Source: Egicoccus sp. AB-alg2
Lineage (GTDB): Bacteria > Actinomycetota > Nitriliruptoria > Nitriliruptorales > Nitriliruptoraceae
DNA length: 64,000 bases
NCBI RefSeq assembly: GCF_041821065.1
Contig: NZ_JBGUAX010000004.1
Location: forward strand, 434,001 to 498,000
Reading direction: 5' to 3'
In this document: positions 1 through 8,475 of the stretch, piece by piece
How positions within the stretch are numbered: the first letter of the stretch is position 1
How the letters are laid out: each line of letters opens with the position of its first letter
Position numbers and translations under genes: made by a program
Notes under the pieces: model-generated
The model's database searches: none
What the model saw: only the letters and a program-made list of their open reading frames with translations
Told to the model about the DNA's origin: nothing

Positions 1-1966
1 CGGACACCTCGTGACGCTGCTCGAGGGCGACCCCGACGCCCTGCTGGTCGTCGAGTTCTACGGCGACACCGCCGCGCAGGCCGCGGCGGCCGCCGACGCA
101 CTCGAGCGGGCGTGGCGCGCGAAGGGGCACGGCTACGCGGTCCTGCGGGCCGACACCGCGAGGCAACAGCAGCAGGTCCGTGCGCTGCGCAAGGCCGGCC
201 TCGGGCTGCTGATGGCCGCCGGCCAGGGCCGCGAGCGCTCGCTCGCGTTCGTGGAGGACACCGCCGTCGACCCGCGCCACCTCGCCGAGTACACGGAGCG
301 GTTCGCGGCCATCCTGCAGGCCCACGGCCTGCGCGCGGGGTTCTACGGCCACGCGTCGGCCGGCTGCCTGCACGTGCGGCCGTTCATGGACCTGACCCGC
401 CCGGGCGAGGTCGACAAGCTGCGCACCGTGGCCCGTGAGGTCGCCGAGCTGGTGTCCAGCTACGGCGGGGTCAACTCCAGCGAGCACGGCGACGGGTTGG
501 TGCGCAGCGAGTTCAACCGCGAGCTCTTCGGCGACGAGCTCTACGAGGCGATGCGGCAGGTGAAGGGCCTGTTCGACCCCGACAACCGCATGAATCCGGG
601 CAAGAAGGTCGACGCGCCGCCGATGACCGATTCGCTGCGGGAGCCGGCGCTGCCGGTACCCCGGCCGCTGCCGACGGCGTTCGACTTCGGCGGGGACACC
701 GGCCTGTTCGAGTCCGCCAACCGCTGCATGCGCATCGGCGCCTGCCGCAAGTCGGCGTCCTCGGGCGGCGTGATGTGTCCCTCGTACATGGCGACGAGGG
801 ACGAGGAGCACTCCACACGTGGGCGCGCCAATGCGCTGGTGAAGGCGCTGGCGTCGCCCGACCCGGCGGCCGAGCTCGCCGGCGACCGCCTCCACGAGGT
901 GCTCGACCTGTGCCTGGAGTGCAAGGCCTGCAAGGCCGAGTGCCCGATGTCGGTGGACATGGCGACCTACAAGAGCGAGGCGTTGCACGCCCGCCATCAG
1001 CGGCACGGGATCCCGCTGCGCTCCCGCCTGTTCGCCGGCATCCGGCGACTCAACCGGCTGGGCGCGGCAACGGCGCCGGTGTCGAACCTGCCCGGCCGGC
1101 TGGCGCCGCTGCGGCGGGGGATGGAACGCGCGCTGGGGATCGACGCCCGTCGTCCGCTGCCGCGCTTCGAGCGCCGGAGCCTGCCACGCTGGTTCGCCGG
1201 CCGCCCGCGGCCGGCCACGCCTCCGACGCGGGGGCGGGTGGTCCTGCTCGCCGACAGCTTCACGAGCTACACCGAGCCGGAGGTGGGCCGCGCCGCGGTG
1301 GAGCTGCTCGAGGCGGCGGGCCACCAGGTCCGCCTGGAGTCCCGCGGCTGCTGCGGTCGCGCCGCGATCTCCAAGGGTCTGCTCGACCGCGCCCGGGCCG
1401 ACGCGAGACACCTGCAGGCCCGGCTGGTGGACGACGCCCGCGCCGGCGTCCCGATCGCCGGCTGCGAACCATCGTGCCTGCTCACCCTCCGTGAGGAGCA
1501 TCCGCAACTGCTGGGCACCGACGACGCCGGCGTGCGAGCCGTGGCGGAGCAGGCCTGCCTGGTCGAGGACCTGCTGGTGGCCGCGATCGACGACGGGGCC
1601 CTCGTCCTCGACCCCGATGCCGAGGTCGCCGGCCGTCGCATCCTGTTCCACGGACACTGTCACCAGAAGGCGGGCGCGGGGACGGCTTCCACCGTCGCGC
1701 TGCTGTCCCGGATCCCCGGCGCCCGGGTCCAGGAGGTGGACGCCGGGTGTTGTGGCATGGCGGGCTCGTTCGGCTTCGAGACCGAGCACTACGACCTGTC
1801 GATGCGCATCGGCGCCATGCGGTTGTTCCCCGCCGTCGAGGCCGAACCGGCCGACACGCTGATCGCGGCGACCGGCGTGTCGTGCCGACAGCAGATCGGC
1901 CACGGCACCGGTCGGCGCGGCCAGCACCCGATCACGCTCGTGCGCGCCGCGCTGCGCCGTCCGTGA
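1..1966 (+). CDS. FAD-linked oxidase / Fe-S oxidoreductase, GlcD-GlcF-type fusion (5' partial)
   Basis: The reading frame is open from the left edge (first codon at position 2), so the GTG at 11 is probably internal and the FAD-binding N-terminus lies outside the window. About the first 205 visible residues match the C-terminal cap of FAD-linked oxidases (GHASAGCLHVRPF, SSEHGDGLVRSEF, FDPDNRMNPGKKV). Then come two cysteine clusters: a CMRIGAC...CPSYMATRDEEHSTRGRAN block and CLECKACKAECP, which look like 4Fe-4S ligands. Two CCG domains follow (RGCCGRAAISKG and DAGCCGMAGSFGFE, with GHCHQKA between). This is the order seen in YdiJ-like D-2-hydroxyacid dehydrogenases that oxidise D-lactate, glycolate or D-2-hydroxyglutarate. 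The substrate cannot be read from the sequence. TauE follows 34 bp downstream. Confidence 0.85.
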   Translation, partial: GHLVTLLEGDPDALLVVEFYGDTAAQAAAAADALERAWRAKGHGYAVLRADTARQQQQVRALRKAGLGLLMAAGQGRERSLAFVEDTAVDPRHLAEYTERFAAILQAHGLRAGFYGHASAGCLHVRPFMDLTRPGEVDKLRTVAREVAELVSSYGGVNSSEHGDGLVRSEFNRELFGDELYEAMRQVKGLFDPDNRMNPGKKVDAPPMTDSLREPALPVPRPLPTAFDFGGDTGLFESANRCMRIGACRKSASSGGVMCPSYMATRDEEHSTRGRANALVKALASPDPAAELAGDRLHEVLDLCLECKACKAECPMSVDMATYKSEALHARHQRHGIPLRSRLFAGIRRLNRLGAATAPVSNLPGRLAPLRRGMERALGIDARRPLPRFERRSLPRWFAGRPRPATPPTRGRVVLLADSFTSYTEPEVGRAAVELLEAAGHQVRLESRGCCGRAAISKGLLDRARADARHLQARLVDDARAGVPIAGCEPSCLLTLREEHPQLLGTDDAGVRAVAEQACLVEDLLVAAIDDGALVLDPDAEVAGRRILFHGHCHQKAGAGTASTVALLSRIPGARVQEVDAGCCGMAGSFGFETEHYDLSMRIGAMRLFPAVEAEPADTLIAATGVSCRQQIGHGTGRRGQHPITLVRAALRRP

Positions 1967-2000
1967 TGGCGGCCGGTCGGGGCGGTCCCGGAGCGCCACG

Positions 2001-2744
2001 GTGAGCGCCGGGGCCGTGGCCGTGGTCCTCGTCGCCGTCGTCATCGGCTCGATCACCAAGGGCGTCACCGGCTCTGGCCTGCCGACCGTGGCGATCCCGG
2101 TCATGGCCGGCTTCATCGGCGTCGAGGCCGCCGTCATCGTGATGGCGTTCCCGACCGTCGTCACGAACTCCTGGCTGCTGTGGGAGCACCGTCACGAAGC
2201 TCGCAACGCCCGGCACCTCAAGCGCATGCTGGCCACGGGCGCTGCCGGCTCGGTGGCCGGTGTCTTCATCCTGACGACCCTGCCCGCGGCCGTGCTGTCG
2301 CTCACGCTCGCCCTGGTGATCTTCACCTACGCCGGCTACTCGTTGGTGCGGCCCGACGTGGCGATCGGTGAACGCTCCGCCCGCGTGCTGTCGCCGGGGG
2401 TGGGGTTCGCCGGCGGGATCGCGCAGGGCGCGACGGGTATCGCGGGACCGCTCGTCGCGACCTACGTCCACGGCTTCCGGCTCGACCCGGGGGCCTACGT
2501 CTTCACGATCGCGGCCCAGTTCCAGGTCTTCGCCGCGGTGCAGGTGGCCACCTTCCTGGCCCTCGGCCGGTACACGGTCGACCTCGCGCTCAGCAGCCTG
2601 CTGGCGCTGGTCCCCGTGGTGCTGTTCCTGCCGGTCGGGATCCGGCTGGCCCGTCGCCTGGACGCGCGGCGCTTCCACCGGGTCGTGCTGATCGTGCTCG
2701 TCGTGATGGGCGGCAAGCTGTTCTACGACGGCATCACGGGTTGA
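2001..2744 (+). CDS. TauE/SafE (TSUP) family membrane permease
   Basis: A 247-residue, almost wholly hydrophobic protein with an N-terminal GSITKGVTGSGLPTVAIPVMAGF segment and a central GFAGGIAQGATGIAGPLVATYV segment. These are the two glycine/proline-rich half-repeats of the sulfite exporter TauE/SafE family; about eight membrane helices are expected. The family moves sulfite, sulfonates or other small organic anions across the inner membrane. It starts with GTG shortly after the oxidoreductase and may be co-transcribed with it, for example to move that enzyme's substrate, but that is inference. Its 3' end overlaps the convergent nitronate monooxygenase gene by 11 bp. Confidence 0.85.
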   Translation: MSAGAVAVVLVAVVIGSITKGVTGSGLPTVAIPVMAGFIGVEAAVIVMAFPTVVTNSWLLWEHRHEARNARHLKRMLATGAAGSVAGVFILTTLPAAVLSLTLALVIFTYAGYSLVRPDVAIGERSARVLSPGVGFAGGIAQGATGIAGPLVATYVHGFRLDPGAYVFTIAAQFQVFAAVQVATFLALGRYTVDLALSSLLALVPVVLFLPVGIRLARRLDARRFHRVVLIVLVVMGGKLFYDGITG

Positions 2745-3732
2745 CGCCGCGGTCGTCGCCATCGAGGTCACCGGCCAGTGTGGTGGCCCGTGCGAGCCAG
2801 CGTCGTGCCTCGTCGACGAGGTCGGCAACGACGGCGCCCGCGGACGGCAGGTCGTCCACGACCCCGCTGGCCTGCCCGGCGTACACGTGGGCGACGTCAC
2901 GGTCGTCGCGCTCCAACGCCGCGCGGAAGGTCGCCTGCACCTGGGGCAGCCGGGACGCCAGTTCGTCCTCACGGCCGTGCCAGCGCTCGGTCGTGCGGTT
3001 GCGCAGCGCCCGGCCCGGGAACGGATCCGGCCACGGTGCTTCCTGCACCAGGTCGAACACGTGGGTCAGCACCGTGTCGGTGGCGTCGGCCGCGACGATC
3101 CGTCGCTTGGCGCCGTCGCTGAGCGCGCCTTCGCGGGTGGCGGCGAAGCGGGTACCGACCCAGACGCCGTGGGCACCCATCGTCAGCACGCCCGCCAGCG
3201 CCCGCCCCGTCGCGATACCGCCGGCCGCCACGACCGGCACCGCCGCGCGCTCGCCCAGCGGCAGCACCTGCTGTAACAGCGGCAGGGTGGCGACGCCTCC
3301 GGTGTGACCGCCGGCCTCCGTGCCCTGGGCCACCAGGACGTCAGCACCGGCCTCCAGCGCCTGGACCGCGCCGGCGGCGTCCTGCACCTGGACCGCCAGC
3401 AGCGCGCCGGCCGCGTGGACACGCGACACGTAGGGCGTCGGGTCCCCGAACGACAGGGCCAGCAGGGTCGGGCGGGTCCGCAGGGCGGCGTCGAGCATCG
3501 CGTCGTCGTCGGCCAAGCGCCACAGCAGCAGGCCGATACCAAAGGGACCGGCGGCGCGGGCCTCGTCGGCCTGGGCCGCGAGCCAGGACGCGTCGGCACC
3601 GGCGTGGACACCGACCATGCCGAGCCCCCCGGCCGCGCTGACCGCCGCTGCGAGCCGGCCGTGCGCGGCGCCGGCCATCGGTGCCTGCAGGAGGGGATGG
3701 CTGATTCCCAACAGATCGCACAGCGGGTTCAT
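2734..3732 (-). CDS. nitronate monooxygenase family FMN enzyme
   Basis: A 332-residue TIM-barrel flavoenzyme starting MNPLCDLLGISHPLLQAPMA, the typical N-terminus of nitronate monooxygenases (formerly 2-nitropropane dioxygenases). AQGTEAGGHTG supplies the catalytic-His region and AAGGIATGRALAGVLTMGAHGVWVGTRFAAT is the FMN-phosphate site. The family oxidises alkyl nitronates, including propionate 3-nitronate; some members instead reduce enoyl-ACPs or quinones. The ATG at 3732 overlaps the MFS stop in an ATGA, so this is the last gene of a coupled four-gene operon (regulator, HAD hydrolase, MFS, this gene). A much longer open frame continues upstream across the MFS gene but is not coding there. 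Confidence 0.87.
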   Translation of the reverse strand: MNPLCDLLGISHPLLQAPMAGAAHGRLAAAVSAAGGLGMVGVHAGADASWLAAQADEARAAGPFGIGLLLWRLADDDAMLDAALRTRPTLLALSFGDPTPYVSRVHAAGALLAVQVQDAAGAVQALEAGADVLVAQGTEAGGHTGGVATLPLLQQVLPLGERAAVPVVAAGGIATGRALAGVLTMGAHGVWVGTRFAATREGALSDGAKRRIVAADATDTVLTHVFDLVQEAPWPDPFPGRALRNRTTERWHGREDELASRLPQVQATFRAALERDDRDVAHVYAGQASGVVDDLPSAGAVVADLVDEARRWLARATTLAGDLDGDDRGVNP

Positions 3733-4901
3733 GTCGGCTCCGGGAGGGCGCGTTCGGCCTTGGCACGCAGCAACAGTCGTCGGCCCGCGGCACACACGGC
3801 GGCCGCCACGAGCATCGTGACCCCGCCGACGCTCCAGGCCACGGAGAACCCCGCCCCGTCGGCCAACAGTCCGAACGCGAGCGGTCCGATCATCCCACCC
3901 AGCCACAGTCCGGTCTGGGTCAGGCCCGTGGCCGCGGCGGCCGCGCCGCGGTAGCTGCGCACCACGGCGAAGGTGAACAGCCCGTTCCAGCCCCAACCGG
4001 CGACGAAGGCGACCACCGTCCCCGCGAGGAAGACCGGCGGCGGCGTGGCGAGCGCGAGCAGACCGAAGCCGACCGAGCCGGCCAGCAGCATCGCGCTGAC
4101 CCGGACGATGTGCGCGCCCTCGCGACGATCGGCGAGGTGACCGACCAACAGGCGCGTGGCGATCCCCAGCACGCTCCCACCGGCCAGCAGGAGCCCGGCC
4201 GTGCTGTCGGCGAACCCGGCGTCCACGGCGGAGGCGACCAGGAACACGCCGATCGAGTTGGCCGCGGCGGCGCCGAGCATCGCCCCCGCGGCAAGGACGG
4301 CGAGTGGCAACCGATCCACGTGCGCCGACGGTTGGGCCGTTCCGGCGACGCCCGGCCGTGGCGCCCGGGGGGTCAGGAACGGCAGCGCCGCCGACCCGGC
4401 GGCGACGATCACGAAGGCCCAGCGCCACCCGATCGTGAGCCCGATCAGCGGCACGGACGCGCCGGCGAGCAGCGTGGTGATCGGCACCGCGGCCTGCTTC
4501 ACGCCGAAGAAGAAGCCCTGACGTCCCGGCGGCACCTCGCGAGCCAACAGCAGGTTGGCCGCGGGCTGCGCGAAGGCGTTGCCGACCCCGGCGACCACCA
4601 GCATGGCGACGAGCGTCGCCCAGGTCGTGGCCAGGCCGGCGATGCCGAGCAGCGCGGCGCCGCTGAGGGTCGCGGTCACGACGATGCCGGGGAAGGCGCC
4701 GGCCCGCTGGACGAAGCGTCCCGCCGGGGTGGAACCGACGGCGGAGACGGCGAAGTAGATCGTCGTGGCGAGGCCGAGTTCCCGCGCGCCGAAGCCCAGT
4801 TCGGCGCTCATCTGCACGGACAGTCCGCCCAGCATGTAGACCGGGAGCATCCCCTGGGCGGTGGAGACCAGGGCGGCGGAGACGGCCCGGCGTGTGGTCA
4901 C
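3729..4901 (-). CDS. MFS transporter
   Basis: A 390-residue major facilitator protein with about 12 hydrophobic segments. The loop after TM2 (STPAGRFVQRAG) and the matching GHLADRREG loop in the second half are the paired MFS A-motifs. It begins with a GTG that overlaps the HAD stop (GTGA) and ends in an ATGA overlap with the nitronate monooxygenase, so translation is coupled on both sides. The operon suggests import of the compound handled by the two enzymes or export of a product. The sequence does not reveal the substrate. Confidence 0.87.
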   Translation of the reverse strand: MTTRRAVSAALVSTAQGMLPVYMLGGLSVQMSAELGFGARELGLATTIYFAVSAVGSTPAGRFVQRAGAFPGIVVTATLSGAALLGIAGLATTWATLVAMLVVAGVGNAFAQPAANLLLAREVPPGRQGFFFGVKQAAVPITTLLAGASVPLIGLTIGWRWAFVIVAAGSAALPFLTPRAPRPGVAGTAQPSAHVDRLPLAVLAAGAMLGAAAANSIGVFLVASAVDAGFADSTAGLLLAGGSVLGIATRLLVGHLADRREGAHIVRVSAMLLAGSVGFGLLALATPPPVFLAGTVVAFVAGWGWNGLFTFAVVRSYRGAAAAATGLTQTGLWLGGMIGPLAFGLLADGAGFSVAWSVGGVTMLVAAAVCAAGRRLLLRAKAERALPEPT

Positions 4902-5584
4902 GCCGGCATCCCCGGCGCCGGCAACGACGCCAGCACGCCGGGTAGCTCGCGCAGGTCGTCGACCTCGTGGTCCGGGCGGGGCCCGTCGGGATCCACGTGG
5001 TGGCCCGGCCGTCGGACGCGTACCACACGCATGCCGGCCTCCAGCGCGCCGCGGGTGTCACGTGCGGAGGCGGGTACGTGCACGAGGTCGTCGCCCAGCC
5101 GCTGACGTGCCGCGCGGTAGATGCCGGCGTGCGGCTTGTAGACGCGGACCTGCGCCGAGGTGATCCGCTGCTCGACCCAGGGGCACACCTCGGTGGCCGC
5201 GAGCAGGTCGTCGTCGATGTTGCTGAGCAGGGCGACCCGATGCTGCCTGGCCACCGTGCGCAGGCCCTCGTCGACGTCCGGCCAAGCCGGCCAGTCGCGC
5301 ATCGAGGCGAGCAGGTCCTCGGTCGCGCGGGCCGGATCCCCGTCGAGACCGACCTCGTCGAAGACCTGCCGCATCGCGTCGTGGGCGAGCTGCCGGAAGC
5401 TGGCGAACGGCGAGGTCGTGCGGTGCAGGCGCTTGTTGCGCCGGTCCCAGCGGCCGAACAGCTCCTCCGGGTCGATCGCGAGTCCGTCGGCGCGCACCCG
5501 AGCTGCGAGCGCGCGGCTGCCTCCGGTGCGCGAGTCCAGCAGCGCGCTGTAGACGTCGAACGTGACGGCGGGCGGCGTGGTCAT
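4898..5584 (-). CDS. HAD-superfamily hydrolase, haloacid dehalogenase type II-like
   Basis: A 228-residue HAD protein. Motif I is VTFDVYSALLDS (nucleophile Asp in FDVY), motif II is ALLSNIDDD, motif III is the lysine in VYKPHAGIY, and the C-terminal acidic/Asp region is VPASARDTRGALEAGM. FDxYxxLxD at motif I and the helical cap between motifs I and II resemble L-2-haloacid dehalogenases (FDVYGTLLD) more than sugar phosphatases. Dehalogenation of a 2-haloacid is therefore possible, while a phosphatase role is the fallback. It is coupled by ATGA to the upstream regulator and by GTGA to the downstream MFS gene. Confidence 0.83.
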   Translation of the reverse strand: MTTPPAVTFDVYSALLDSRTGGSRALAARVRADGLAIDPEELFGRWDRRNKRLHRTTSPFASFRQLAHDAMRQVFDEVGLDGDPARATEDLLASMRDWPAWPDVDEGLRTVARQHRVALLSNIDDDLLAATEVCPWVEQRITSAQVRVYKPHAGIYRAARQRLGDDLVHVPASARDTRGALEAGMRVVRVRRPGHHVDPDGPRPDHEVDDLRELPGVLASLPAPGMPA

Positions 5585-6288
5585 CCGAGATTGCCCACCA
5601 GGTCGATGTGGGCCTGCATCGCCGCCCGGGCCTCGTGGGGGTCGCCGGCCTCGATCGCCGAGGCGATGGCACGGTGTTGCCGACTCGATCGCGGCGGTCG
5701 GCCCGGTTGGGACAGCGACGCGATCCGGCTCTCGTGGATCAACCCGGCGAGGTAGTTCATCAGTTCCGCCAGCAGCGGATTGCGCGCCGCGGCCGTCACC
5801 GCGGCGTGGAAGTGTCGGTCGCCCTCGGCGCCGATCCCACCGGCGGCGATGTCGGCGTCCATCAGGTCCAGCGCCAGCCAGATCCGCCGGATGTCGGCGT
5901 GGGTGCGACGCCGGGCCGCCATGCCCGCCAGCGTCACCTCGAGCACGCTGCGGGCCTCGATCACCTCGGACAGGCGGCGGCGCTTCACCAGCAGCGCCTC
6001 CAGCGCGAGGCGCTCCTCGGGCCGGTGTCGCAGGTAGATCCCGTCACCGTGGCGGATCTCCAGCACGCCCTGGGCCTGCAGCGCCGCCAGCGCCTCGCGC
6101 ACCGACGCGCGGCTGACGTCGAACCGCTCGGCGAGTGCCCGCTCGGTGGGCAGCCGGTCGCCGACGGCCAAGCCGCGTTCGGCGACGTAGGCGAGTAGCC
6201 AGTCGGCGACCCGCTCGTAGAGCGCGGTACGCGGGGCTGTGGACGGCGCGTGTCGCGCGCCGTCGGCCCCGCGTGGCGCCCGGACCAT
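5581..6288 (-). CDS. FadR/GntR-family transcriptional regulator (FCD domain)
   Basis: The N-terminal winged helix-turn-helix (RTALYERVADWLL... then LPTERALAERFDVSRASVREAL) is followed by an all-helical FCD ligand domain of about 140 residues, so this is a FadR-subfamily GntR regulator. These usually sense small carboxylates. I chose the ATG at 6288, giving 235 residues, because GAGAGGGG sits just upstream. The open frame extends to 6459, but the extension lacks a conserved sequence and crosses the divergent promoter. It heads the HAD-MFS-nitronate monooxygenase operon and probably also controls the divergent tripartite transporter. Confidence 0.88.
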   Translation of the reverse strand: MVRAPRGADGARHAPSTAPRTALYERVADWLLAYVAERGLAVGDRLPTERALAERFDVSRASVREALAALQAQGVLEIRHGDGIYLRHRPEERLALEALLVKRRRLSEVIEARSVLEVTLAGMAARRRTHADIRRIWLALDLMDADIAAGGIGAEGDRHFHAAVTAAARNPLLAELMNYLAGLIHESRIASLSQPGRPPRSSRQHRAIASAIEAGDPHEARAAMQAHIDLVGNLG

Positions 6289-6342
6289 CTGGCCCCTCTC
6301 CGGCGAGGGCGGGCCAGTCCTGCCGGCCCGCCCGCATAGTCC

Positions 6343-6380
6343 TTGACAGCTGGCACCGTAGCCGTTATCACTGGCCAGTG
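6343..6380 (+). promoter_or_regulatory. promoter and palindromic operator of the tripartite transporter operon
   Basis: TTGACA at 6343-6348 is a perfect -35 box and is followed after 17 bp by TATCAC at 6366-6371. A perfect 12-bp palindrome, CACTGGCCAGTG (6369-6380), overlaps the -10 box, and TGTCCAGACCA follows it. A palindrome over the -10 box and beside a divergently encoded FadR-type regulator fits a repressor site. The assignment to that regulator is inferred. Confidence 0.6.
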
Positions 6381-6499
6381 TCCAGACCAATCCGCTAGGC
6401 GGAACAAGGTTCGTCGTACAGCGGATCTTCAGCAACCGCGTGGGAGCGCGGTCGCGCACATCCGAGGGAGCCGGTCGGGACGCGACGAGGGAGAGGTCG

Positions 6500-7687
6500 A
6501 TGAGGATTCGCAGCAGGACACGGCAGTTCGCCGTCGTCGTCGCGAGCGTGTTCGCCCTGGTGGCGTGCGCGTCCGACGGTGGCGCGGGCGGGGACGCGGT
6601 GGCTGCAGGAGGCGACGAGACAGAGGAGGGCGAGGCCGGCGGCGATCAGACGGACGTGCTGGCCGCGATCGACGAGATCGCCGAGCGCGTGGAGTCGGGC
6701 GAGCTCGCCTACGACCCGGCGGCTGGCGAGGACGAGGCCATCGAGGCCCTGCGTGAGGCCATCCCACAGCCGGATGGCTACCCGGCCCGGCCGGTCGAGG
6801 TGCTGATCGGCTTCGGCGAGGGTGGTGGGTCCGACAACTACACCCGCAACGTCGGACGCGACGCCGAGCGCATCATGGGGCAGCGGCTGGTCTACAACAA
6901 CATGCCCGGTGCCTCGGGTGAGGTCGCGCTCGGTCACATGCTCACGCAGGCGGCCGACGGCTACACGATCGCCAGCGCGATCACCAACCAGGTCATCAAC
7001 AACGCGCTCGACTACCAGCCCTACAGCTTCGTCGACGACGTCGAGTTCATCATCCGCCAGCAGGGTCCGACCGAGATCTACTGGGTCGCGGCCGACAACG
7101 AGTGGGAGACGTTCGAGGAGATGCTGGACTACGCGGCCGACAACCCCGGCCAGGTCCGTGTGTCCGGTTCGGGCATCGGCGGCGACGACGAGTTCCGCCT
7201 GCTCGCCCTGGGCGCCGAGATCGACAGCGAGTTCGGCTTCGTGCCCTTCGACGGCGTCGGCGGGCGCATCTCCGCACTGCTCTCGGGCGACATCGACGTG
7301 CTGCACGAGACGGCCGGCACGGTGATGGACCTGTACGAGGACGGTCAGATCCGGCCGCTGGCCTACGGCGGCGACATCGTCTTCGAGGACATCGACCCGG
7401 ACGTCCCGTCGGTGGCCGAGCTCGGCTACCCGGTCCCGACCGGCCGGTGGCGCGGCATGGTCGCGCCCGGAGGCGTCGACCAGCAGATCGTCGACTACCT
7501 CCACAACGTCTTCTACGCGGCGGCGCAACTGCCCGCCTACAAGGAGTACGAGGTCGAGTTCCTCCAGCACGTCGCGGGTGGCTACCTCAGCGGCGAGGAG
7601 TTCGAGGAGGAGTCGCGACGGGAGCTCGAGGAGATCCGCCAGCTCGCGGAGCAGTTCGGCTACACGGCCGAGGACCTCGAGGAGTGA
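6500..7687 (+). CDS. tripartite tricarboxylate transporter substrate-binding lipoprotein (TctC family)
   Basis: A 395-residue periplasmic/extracytoplasmic binding protein. The ATG at 6500 has GGGAGAGG before it and gives a lipoprotein signal ending FALVAC, with Cys as the lipidated residue. The longer frame from 6440 lacks a signal at its start. After the lipobox there is an unusually long acidic, Gly-rich linker of about 70 residues. The Bug/TctC core then begins at YPARPVEVLIGFGEGGGSDNYTRNV. It delivers a carboxylate to the TctAB channel encoded next. It is the first gene of a three-gene operon that faces the HAD/nitronate monooxygenase operon. Confidence 0.88.
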   Translation: MRIRSRTRQFAVVVASVFALVACASDGGAGGDAVAAGGDETEEGEAGGDQTDVLAAIDEIAERVESGELAYDPAAGEDEAIEALREAIPQPDGYPARPVEVLIGFGEGGGSDNYTRNVGRDAERIMGQRLVYNNMPGASGEVALGHMLTQAADGYTIASAITNQVINNALDYQPYSFVDDVEFIIRQQGPTEIYWVAADNEWETFEEMLDYAADNPGQVRVSGSGIGGDDEFRLLALGAEIDSEFGFVPFDGVGGRISALLSGDIDVLHETAGTVMDLYEDGQIRPLAYGGDIVFEDIDPDVPSVAELGYPVPTGRWRGMVAPGGVDQQIVDYLHNVFYAAAQLPAYKEYEVEFLQHVAGGYLSGEEFEEESRRELEEIRQLAEQFGYTAEDLEE

Positions 7688-7774
7688 CCCTACGGACCGC
7701 CCGGCGTCGCTGAGCGGCATCCGGTCGTCGCGCCGCGGGCGCGGCGGCCGGATGCCCCGGCAGGGAGAGCACTG

Positions 7775-8443
7775 GTGAGCGAGCAGCGAACCACGTCGTC
7801 CAGGTCCACCGCGGGCCGCACCGGCCGCCGGCCGGTGCCGGGCCGGGCCGTGCAGGAGGTGGTCGTCGCCGCCGTGCTCCTGCTCGGCTTCGTCTACCTG
7901 CGCCTCACCCTCGACCAGCACGTGCAGGGCCGTCGCGGTGCCGCGTACCTGGACCCGGACTTCTGGCCGGCCTGGTTGCTGAACGCGGGGATCCTCTTCT
8001 GCCTGCTCTACCTGGTCACATCGCTACTGCGGCTGCGGGCGCGACGCGTCGGCGGGGCCAGCGGTGATCCGCACACGTCGTCGGGCGACGTCGCGGGGAC
8101 CGCTCGCGAGATGACCGCAGCAGGCGATGCCGCCACGAGTACGACGGCCACGTCGGAACCGCCGGAGGCCAGCGACGCGCAACGCAACCCCAAGGCGCTC
8201 GCCGGCGGTGTGGCGCTGATCTTCGGCTTCGTCTACCTCATGCCGGTACTGGGGTTCCTGCCGGTCGCCGTGCTGTTCTGCGTGGCGTTCCTGCTCTTCG
8301 TCGGTGAACGCCGCTGGTACGTCGTCACCGCCGTGCCGGTCGTGCTGATGGCGGCGATCCTCTACGTCTTCACCCGCTTGTTGGTGGTGCCACTGCCGCG
8401 AGGAAGGGGCGTCTTCCTCGAGATGAGCACCTTCCTCTACTGA
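7775..8443 (+). CDS. tripartite tricarboxylate transporter small membrane subunit (TctB family)
   Basis: A 222-residue protein with four hydrophobic segments in a 2+2 arrangement. They are separated by a charged, Ser/Thr-rich cytoplasmic loop of about 70 residues (roughly residues 85-140) that is longer than usual for TctB. The N-terminal segment VVVAAVLLLGFVYLRLTLDQH and the FGFVYLMPVLGFLPVAVLFCVAFLLF segment match the family pattern. It starts with GTG at 7775 after CAGGGAGAG. Its position between TctC and TctA supports the call more strongly than its own weakly conserved sequence. Confidence 0.82.
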   Translation: MSEQRTTSSRSTAGRTGRRPVPGRAVQEVVVAAVLLLGFVYLRLTLDQHVQGRRGAAYLDPDFWPAWLLNAGILFCLLYLVTSLLRLRARRVGGASGDPHTSSGDVAGTAREMTAAGDAATSTTATSEPPEASDAQRNPKALAGGVALIFGFVYLMPVLGFLPVAVLFCVAFLLFVGERRWYVVTAVPVVLMAAILYVFTRLLVVPLPRGRGVFLEMSTFLY

Positions 8444-8475
8444 GCGGCGACGCTCGCCGTCGAAAGCGCTGAGCC

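Noticed and set aside
2734-5061. A single 775-codon minus-strand frame covering MFS and nitronate monooxygenase
   Set aside because: Only the part from 3732 downwards resembles a protein (nitronate monooxygenase). The upstream part is out of frame with the MFS and HAD genes.
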